Assembly: GCA_947478535.1 (NCBI GenBank) | Contig: CANJXD010000029.1 | Location: forward strand, 1-21,459 | Length of the DNA stretch: 21,459 nt | Direction of reading: 5' to 3' | From: Acetobacteraceae bacterium | GTDB taxonomy: Bacteria; Pseudomonadota; Alphaproteobacteria; Acetobacterales; Acetobacteraceae | In this document: in pieces, positions 17,067-21,459 of the stretch | Position numbering within the stretch: position 1 is the stretch's first letter | Layout: each line of letters starts with the position of its first letter | The notes under the pieces: model-generated | Told to the model about the DNA's origin: nothing | The model's input: only the letters and a program-made list of their open reading frames with translations | Database searches by the model: none | Made by a program: the position numbers and the translations under genes

Positions 17067-18380
17067 TCAGCGATACAGGTCGGCTCGCGTCGGCGGCAGG
17101 CCGGACGGACCGCGATTGCGCCGCGTCGCCAGGGTCTGGAAAATGCTGACGGTCCCGCGCTCAAACGCCAGGGCGCAGCCCGCGAGATACAGCAGCCAGA
17201 TCTCGGTCTTGGCGAGCCCCACTTCCGCCACCGCTTCGTCACGGCGCGCATGCAGGCGCTCGGTCCAGGCGCGGCAGGTGCGGCCGTAATGCTCCCGCAG
17301 CCCCTCGCAATCATGCACCTCGAAGCCGTTGCGCTCCATCGCGTCATGGGTGCCGCCGATATGGTCCAGTTCCCCACCCGGGAAGATGTATTTTACCAGG
17401 GCCTCGAATTCCGGGCGCTTCTTGCGGAATTCCTTCTCGTTCTTCTTCATCGGGCGGGCGATGGCGTGGTGGAGGTAGGCGCCGCGCGGGCGCAGCCGGT
17501 CCTTCACGCCCTTGAAATAGCCCTCCCGATTATCGAGGCCGACAGCCTCATACATGCCGATGGACGACACCTTGTCGAAGGGCGGCACGTCCAACTCACG
17601 AAAATCCTGCAGCACGATGGTCACACGGTCCTGCAAGCCGAGGCGCTTCACCTTCTCCACGGCGTAGGCGTATTGCTCCTCCGCCAAGGTCACGCCGGTG
17701 GCGTGAACGCCCCAATGCGTCGCGGCATGGATCACCATGCCACCCCAGCCGCACCCGATATCGAGCAGGCGTTCCCCCGGCTGCAAGCGCAGCTTCCGGC
17801 AGACGAGGTGGAGCTTGGCGAATTGCGCCTGCTCCAGCGTCGTCTCCGCGGTCGGCCAATAGGCGCAGGTGTAAACCATCTCCGGATCGAGGAAGAGCGC
17901 GTAGAAGGCGTTGGAGAGGTCGTAGTGGAAATGCATCAGCGCCTTGTCGTCGCGCCCCTTGCCATATTGCGTGGCATCGCCCGGCCCGGCCCAACCGTGA
18001 TTGCTGGCCGCCGCGCTGCCACTGCCCAGCAGGAAGGGCAGCAGCGCCTTCGCCGCCAAGGCCTTGTCCACCTGCTTCAGCACCCCGCGCCGCCCGCCTT
18101 CGGCCCGCGCCGCCAGGTCCAGCAGCGTGCCGCCCTCGATGCCGATAGCGCCCGAGGCGAATCCCTCGATCAGCGTCGGCAACTTCGGGCTGCGGACCAG
18201 CCGCGTCAGCAGCCCGGGGTCACGGATCGCAATGGCGAGGTCCCCCTGCGCCTCCGGCCCCAGCTTGACGGTGGAGCCATCCCACAGCCGCAGCACGACA
18301 TCGGCCTTGATGAGCCCGCCGATATGCTCGGCGAGGCGGCGAACGCCCTCGGTGCGACGGTCGGTGGGCGGCTGGGTCAT
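17067..18380 (-). CDS. cfa: Cyclopropane-fatty-acyl-phospholipid synthase
   Basis: CFA synthase adds a methylene group from S-adenosylmethionine across cis double bonds of membrane phospholipid chains, usually as cells enter stationary phase or meet acid stress. The 437-residue product has an N-terminal lipid-binding region and a SAM-dependent methyltransferase domain with the motif LLDIGCGWGGMVIHAA. The active-site residues known from E. coli all have counterparts: Cys in VYTCAYW, Glu in SIGMYEAVG, His in YLHHAI and Tyr in EHYGRT. The enzyme should be active. The longer N-terminus places it with the larger proteobacterial forms. AAGGAG lies about ten bases before the ATG at 18380. It sits 50 bases downstream of the methylase gene. 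Confidence 0.96.
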   Translation of the reverse strand: MTQPPTDRRTEGVRRLAEHIGGLIKADVVLRLWDGSTVKLGPEAQGDLAIAIRDPGLLTRLVRSPKLPTLIEGFASGAIGIEGGTLLDLAARAEGGRRGVLKQVDKALAAKALLPFLLGSGSAAASNHGWAGPGDATQYGKGRDDKALMHFHYDLSNAFYALFLDPEMVYTCAYWPTAETTLEQAQFAKLHLVCRKLRLQPGERLLDIGCGWGGMVIHAATHWGVHATGVTLAEEQYAYAVEKVKRLGLQDRVTIVLQDFRELDVPPFDKVSSIGMYEAVGLDNREGYFKGVKDRLRPRGAYLHHAIARPMKKNEKEFRKKRPEFEALVKYIFPGGELDHIGGTHDAMERNGFEVHDCEGLREHYGRTCRAWTERLHARRDEAVAEVGLAKTEIWLLYLAGCALAFERGTVSIFQTLATRRNRGPSGLPPTRADLYR

Positions 18381-18430
18381 CGGGCAGAAGCTCCTTCTCC
18401 CCTGGCATTACAGGGCGCGGGGCCTTTCCC

Positions 18431-19486
18431 TCAACCCTCGGCCCAGGGCTGATCCGTGGGCAGGTCCAGGCGCCGGTCGCTGACGACGTAAAGCCGTTCC
18501 ATCGTCGTCGCCGCCCCCGGCGTGCCGACGCGCTCCCCCTTCGCATTGTGGATGCCGAGCCGCGTGCCGGCGTAGCGCCGGTGCGGAATCTCCAGCACGC
18601 GCAGGAACCCGCGCCCGCGGAGCATCTGTTCCAGCGCCAGCCGCTCCATGAACCCCTCCGCCCCGAAGGAGACGATCAGCGTCCGCGCCCGTAGCGAACC
18701 CACCAGCCGCGCGAAGGCCGGGCCGATGCTGGCGCGCTGGTTGAAGGCGCTGCGCCGCGTCCGGCAATCCACCCGCTTCGCCGCGCGGCCATAGCTCTCC
18801 GGCCGGTCCCACCGCACCAGCGTCTCCCAGACATGGTAGTTCGAGAGGTAGCTGTGCTGGTCATAGGGCGGGTCGAGATAGGCGACGTCGCAGTCGATCT
18901 CCCCCGCCAGGTCCACCGCATCCTGGTCCAGCGCCAGGCAGGGCCCGGCGGCGGGGCGGGGCAGCAATTCCGGCAGGCGCAACTCCAGCGGCTTCAGGGC
19001 GCGCGGCGCCCAGGCGCGGAGAAAGGCCCTCTGGTGGCCCGCTGTGCTGTCCACCCGGTCCGCCGCCAGCAGCAGCGCGGCCAGCACCACCGCTTCCAAC
19101 TCCGGCTCCACCTCCAGCATGGCGAGCCTGTCCCGCATCGCTTCCAGCCGCCCGGCATTGACGGGGTGGAGGTAGCGCGCGCCCTCGGCATAGGTCGCGG
19201 TGAACCAGCCCGGCGCGGCCGGCAGGCTTTGCAGTTCGGAGATCAGCCGCGCTGCCCGCACGCCCCAGCGTTCCGCATCCGCCTGCACCACCCCCATCGC
19301 CAGGCGATGCGCGAAGGCCAGGTGATCATTCGCCACCACGCGCCAGCCCGCCGCCTTGAGCGCGAAGGCAACGCGGGCGGAGCCGGAGAACAGGTCCGCG
19401 ACCACCGCGCCTTCCCCCGCCGCCGCGCCCACCGCGCGCTGGATCTGCGGCAGCAGGCCGCGCTTCGATCCCAGGAACTTCAGCAC
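18431..19486 (-). CDS. D12-class N6-adenine DNA methyltransferase, solitary
   Basis: The 351-residue product is a Dam-like (D12 class, alpha group) DNA adenine methylase. It shows the opening KFLGSKRGLLPQI (3-15), the SAM-binding motif DLFSGSARVAFALK (31-44), and the catalytic DPPY at 205-208 followed by DQHSYLSNYHVWETL. Between them is a helical region that probably holds target recognition. The start is the GTG at 19486, which places the conserved motif at the very N-terminus. The target sequence cannot be predicted. No restriction endonuclease or vsr-like gene lies in the window; the flanks are lpd and cfa, so it looks like a solitary methylase. It is not CcrM-like, since CcrM belongs to the beta class. 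Confidence 0.92.
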   Translation of the reverse strand: MLKFLGSKRGLLPQIQRAVGAAAGEGAVVADLFSGSARVAFALKAAGWRVVANDHLAFAHRLAMGVVQADAERWGVRAARLISELQSLPAAPGWFTATYAEGARYLHPVNAGRLEAMRDRLAMLEVEPELEAVVLAALLLAADRVDSTAGHQRAFLRAWAPRALKPLELRLPELLPRPAAGPCLALDQDAVDLAGEIDCDVAYLDPPYDQHSYLSNYHVWETLVRWDRPESYGRAAKRVDCRTRRSAFNQRASIGPAFARLVGSLRARTLIVSFGAEGFMERLALEQMLRGRGFLRVLEIPHRRYAGTRLGIHNAKGERVGTPGAATTMERLYVVSDRRLDLPTDQPWAEG

Positions 19487-19512
19487 GGCACCCCGAGGCC
19501 GGCCGGCGGCCG

Positions 19513-20904
19513 CTACATGTGCAGCGCGCGCCCATCCACCGCGAGTGCGGCTTCCTTCACCGCCTCGTTCAGCGTGGGATGCGCGTGGCAGGTGCGCGCC
19601 ACATCCTCGGCGCTGGCGCCGAATTCCATGGCGACGCCGATCTCGGCGATCAGCGTACCGGCATCCGGCCCCAGGATATGCGCGCCGAGCACCCGATCCG
19701 TCGTCCTGTCCGCCAGGATCTTCACGAAGCCGTCCATTTCCCCCATGGCGCGGGCACGGCCATTCGCGGTGAAGGGGAATTTGCCGACCTTATAGGCAAC
19801 GCCCGCGGCCTTCAGCTCTTCCTCGGTCTTGCCGATGCTGGCGACTTCCGGCCACGTATAGACCACGCCCGGGATCGCATCGTAGTTCATGTGCGGCTTC
19901 TGCCCGGCGAGCTGTTCGGCCAGCGCCACGCCTTCCTCCTCCGCCTTATGCGCCAGCATGGGGCCGACGATGACATCGCCGATCGCCCAGATGCCGGGGA
20001 TATTGGTGGCGAAGTGGTGGTCCGTCCTGACCCGCCCGCGCTCATCCAGCGCCACGCCGGCTTCCGCCAGCCCGAGGCCCTCCACATGCGGGCGGCGGCC
20101 GATCGCCACCAGCACCACATCGGCCTTGAGCGTTTCCTCCGCGCCACCGGCCACGGGCAGCAGCGTCAGCGTCACGCCATCCTCGGCGGTGACGGCACCC
20201 GTCACCTTCGTCTTCAGCTTGAACTTGATGCCCTGCTTGACCAGCACGCGCTCAAACGCCTTGCCAACCTCGCCATCCATGCCGGGGACGATGCGGTCGA
20301 GGAACTCCACCACCGTGACCTTCGCGCCAAGCCGGCGCCACACGCTGCCAAGCTCCAGCCCGATCACGCCGCCGCCGATCACGACGAGGTGCCCTGGCAC
20401 CGCGTCCAACTCCAGCGCGCCGGTGGAGGTGACGATCCGCTGTTCATCCACCGTCACACCCGGCAGCGGCGTGCTTTCGGACCCCGTCGCGATGACGATG
20501 TGCTTCGTGGCGTAGGTGGTCCCGGCCACCTCCACCTGCCCCGCCGCCACCATGCGCCCGGCGCCCTTCAGCCAGGTGACCTTGTTCTTCTTAAACAGGA
20601 ATTCTATGCCCTTGACGTTGGCGCCCACCACCTCGCCCTTCCGGGCCTGCATCTTCGCGAGATCGAGGGAGACCTGGCCGACATTCACCCCATGATCCGC
20701 CAGCTTGTGCAGCGCCTCCTCGAAATGCTCGGAGGATTGCAGCAGCGCCTTGGAGGGGATGCAGCCGACATTCAGGCAGGTGCCACCCAGAGTCGTCCGC
20801 TTCTCGACGCAGGCCACCTTCATGCCGAGCTGCGCGGCGCGGATCGCGCAGACATAGCCGCCGGGACCGGCGCCAATGACAATGAGGTCGAACTGCTCGG
20901 ACAT
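19513..20904 (-). CDS. lpdA: Dihydrolipoyl dehydrogenase (E3)
   Basis: This FAD enzyme reoxidises the lipoyl groups of pyruvate, 2-oxoglutarate and branched-chain dehydrogenase complexes or the glycine cleavage system, giving NADH. The 463-residue length is normal. Features in order are the FAD motif [18 protein letters not shown] (10-27), the redox disulfide TCLNVGC (C43 and C48), the NAD-binding [18 protein letters not shown], the second FAD contact [21 protein letters not shown] and the C-terminal His-Glu dyad in [13 protein letters not shown]. It carries no lipoyl domain. No E1 or E2 gene lies in the window, so the complex served is not shown; upstream genes to the right may include them. 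A candidate promoter is at 20932-20959, and AGGGG precedes the ATG. Confidence 0.98.
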   Translation of the reverse strand: MSEQFDLIVIGAGPGGYVCAIRAAQLGMKVACVEKRTTLGGTCLNVGCIPSKALLQSSEHFEEALHKLADHGVNVGQVSLDLAKMQARKGEVVGANVKGIEFLFKKNKVTWLKGAGRMVAAGQVEVAGTTYATKHIVIATGSESTPLPGVTVDEQRIVTSTGALELDAVPGHLVVIGGGVIGLELGSVWRRLGAKVTVVEFLDRIVPGMDGEVGKAFERVLVKQGIKFKLKTKVTGAVTAEDGVTLTLLPVAGGAEETLKADVVLVAIGRRPHVEGLGLAEAGVALDERGRVRTDHHFATNIPGIWAIGDVIVGPMLAHKAEEEGVALAEQLAGQKPHMNYDAIPGVVYTWPEVASIGKTEEELKAAGVAYKVGKFPFTANGRARAMGEMDGFVKILADRTTDRVLGAHILGPDAGTLIAEIGVAMEFGASAEDVARTCHAHPTLNEAVKEAALAVDGRALHM

Positions 20905-20931
20905 GCGGGAGCCCCTGGGTTTTCGGGCCGG

Positions 20932-20992
20932 ACCATACGCCGCGCCGCGCCCCGATCAAGTCATGGCGGCGCGCCGAGCGCGATCAAGCCAT
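20932..20992 (-). promoter_or_regulatory. Candidate lpdA promoter with a short direct repeat
   Basis: On the minus strand TTGATC (20954-20959) and TATGGT (20932-20937) lie 16 bases apart, each matching four of six sigma-70 positions. A start near 20925 would give a leader of about 20 bases. The hexamer upstream sits in a twelve-base near-direct repeat: CGATCAAGTCAT at 20953-20964 and CGATCAAGCCAT at 20981-20992 (one mismatch, 28 bases apart, just under three helical turns). This could be a regulator site or chance. Confidence 0.3.
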
Positions 20993-21026
20993 TTCGGGAC
21001 GGGATGCCAGCCATGCGGCCCCCGCT

Positions 21027-21347
21027 TCACCCCCGCAGCAGGGCGCCGATCAGCAACCCAAGCCCGAACACCCCCGCGGCCGGGGACACCATCGGCCACC
21101 ACCGAACCGGGAAGAACGCCCCGCCGAAGGCGAAGACGGCGCCGAGCAGATAGGCCCCGGCCCCTTGCGCGACATCGATGCGCGCCATCACCACCAGCGG
21201 CCCGAAGCCCGCAAGCATGCCGCAGACCGTGCCGAGGCCCCGCCAAACCCGGTCCGACCCCGGATCGGGGCGCAGCAATGGCAGGCCACGCGCGCGGTAT
21301 TCCAGCGCGGCAGCAAGGGCGAGGAAGGCGAAGGCGAGGATCAGCAT
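21027..21347 (-). CDS. Small four-helix membrane protein of unknown function
   Basis: I do not recognise the family. The 106-residue product is strongly hydrophobic with four predicted membrane segments: about 1-17 (MLILAFAFLALAAALEY), 35-55 (GLGTVCGMLAGFGPLVVMA), 63-78 (GAYLLGAVFAFGGAFF) and 84-104 (PMVSPAAGVFGLGLLIGALL). Basic residues cluster in the first loop, between helices 1 and 2. There is no signal cleavage site and no cofactor motif. The ATG at 21347 has no clear ribosome site; an in-frame stop lies eleven codons upstream, so a much longer form is excluded. It is on the same strand as lpdA, 122 bases upstream of it, and may belong to the same region of transcription. The coding call rests on hydrophobic periodicity and frame; competing frames here are weaker. 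Confidence 0.65.
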   Translation of the reverse strand: MLILAFAFLALAAALEYRARGLPLLRPDPGSDRVWRGLGTVCGMLAGFGPLVVMARIDVAQGAGAYLLGAVFAFGGAFFPVRWWPMVSPAAGVFGLGLLIGALLRG

Positions 21348-21459
21348 CGGCGAGGCGCCCGGCGGGTGTGGGGACCATCATGCCAGAAGCGGAACGGCGC
21401 GATAGCGACGCCCGGTTGTGTCGCGCCCTGAAATAGCGCCGTGGGAGCCCGAAACAATC

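Noticed and set aside
19519..21153. 544-residue open frame on the + strand over lpdA
   Set aside because: Antisense of dihydrolipoyl dehydrogenase; His/Arg/Leu-rich with no family resemblance.

Overview
The window reads as ordinary chromosomal core sequence from a very GC-rich alphaproteobacterium. The gene content points to an Acetobacteraceae/Rhodospirillales-type organism (Roseomonas-like), but no rRNA or lineage marker is present, so this is an inference. The signs are a motA standing alone, a DUF484-xerC pair, a HIG1-type twin-transmembrane protein, Hbd with EtfBA, and very high GC at third codon positions. No tRNA, rRNA, CRISPR array, insertion sequence, prophage or integration site is visible. 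No gene-free stretch exceeds 300 bases; the longest is about 214 bases (7343-7556), between two divergent genes.

Layout, left to right. (1) 20-1669: motA (+), a small DUF6522-like gene (-) and a PaaI-type hotdog thioesterase (+). (2) 1674-5748: CoA and electron-transfer metabolism, with a crotonase-fold protein (-), a flavin/pyridoxamine-oxidase-like stress protein (+), 3-hydroxyacyl-CoA dehydrogenase (-) and etfB-etfA (-). A strong intrinsic terminator lies between etfA and hbd. (3) 5897-9842: a HIG1 protein and an MFS transporter (both -), divergent from a large MscS-type channel (+). (4) 9843-10558: a structured intergenic region followed by a free-standing ACT-domain gene and a Pmp3/YqaE membrane peptide (+). 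(5) 10563-15250: priA (-), divergent from the overlapping unit tal-DUF484-xerC (+). (6) 15258-21347: a minus-strand run of a second MFS transporter, a DUF4142 exported protein, cyclopropane fatty acid synthase, a D12-class DNA adenine methylase, dihydrolipoyl dehydrogenase and a small four-helix membrane protein. The last 112 bases (21348-21459) hold no gene I can support.

Working together: Hbd, the crotonase-fold protein, the thioesterase and EtfAB fit fatty-acid or acyl-CoA catabolism, with EtfAB passing electrons from acyl-CoA dehydrogenases to the quinone pool. Lpd serves the 2-oxoacid dehydrogenase complexes. MscS, Pmp3, HIG1, DUF4142 and CFA synthase are all envelope or stress genes. 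PriA, XerC and the methylase act on DNA.

I found no clearly new multi-gene system. The points most worth a second look are: mutually exclusive inverted repeats ahead of the ACT gene; a crotonase-fold protein lacking both canonical catalytic glutamates; a PriA with one zinc-ligand cysteine changed to arginine; a solitary adenine methylase with no restriction partner in view; and several convergent gene pairs separated by only 1-7 bases.
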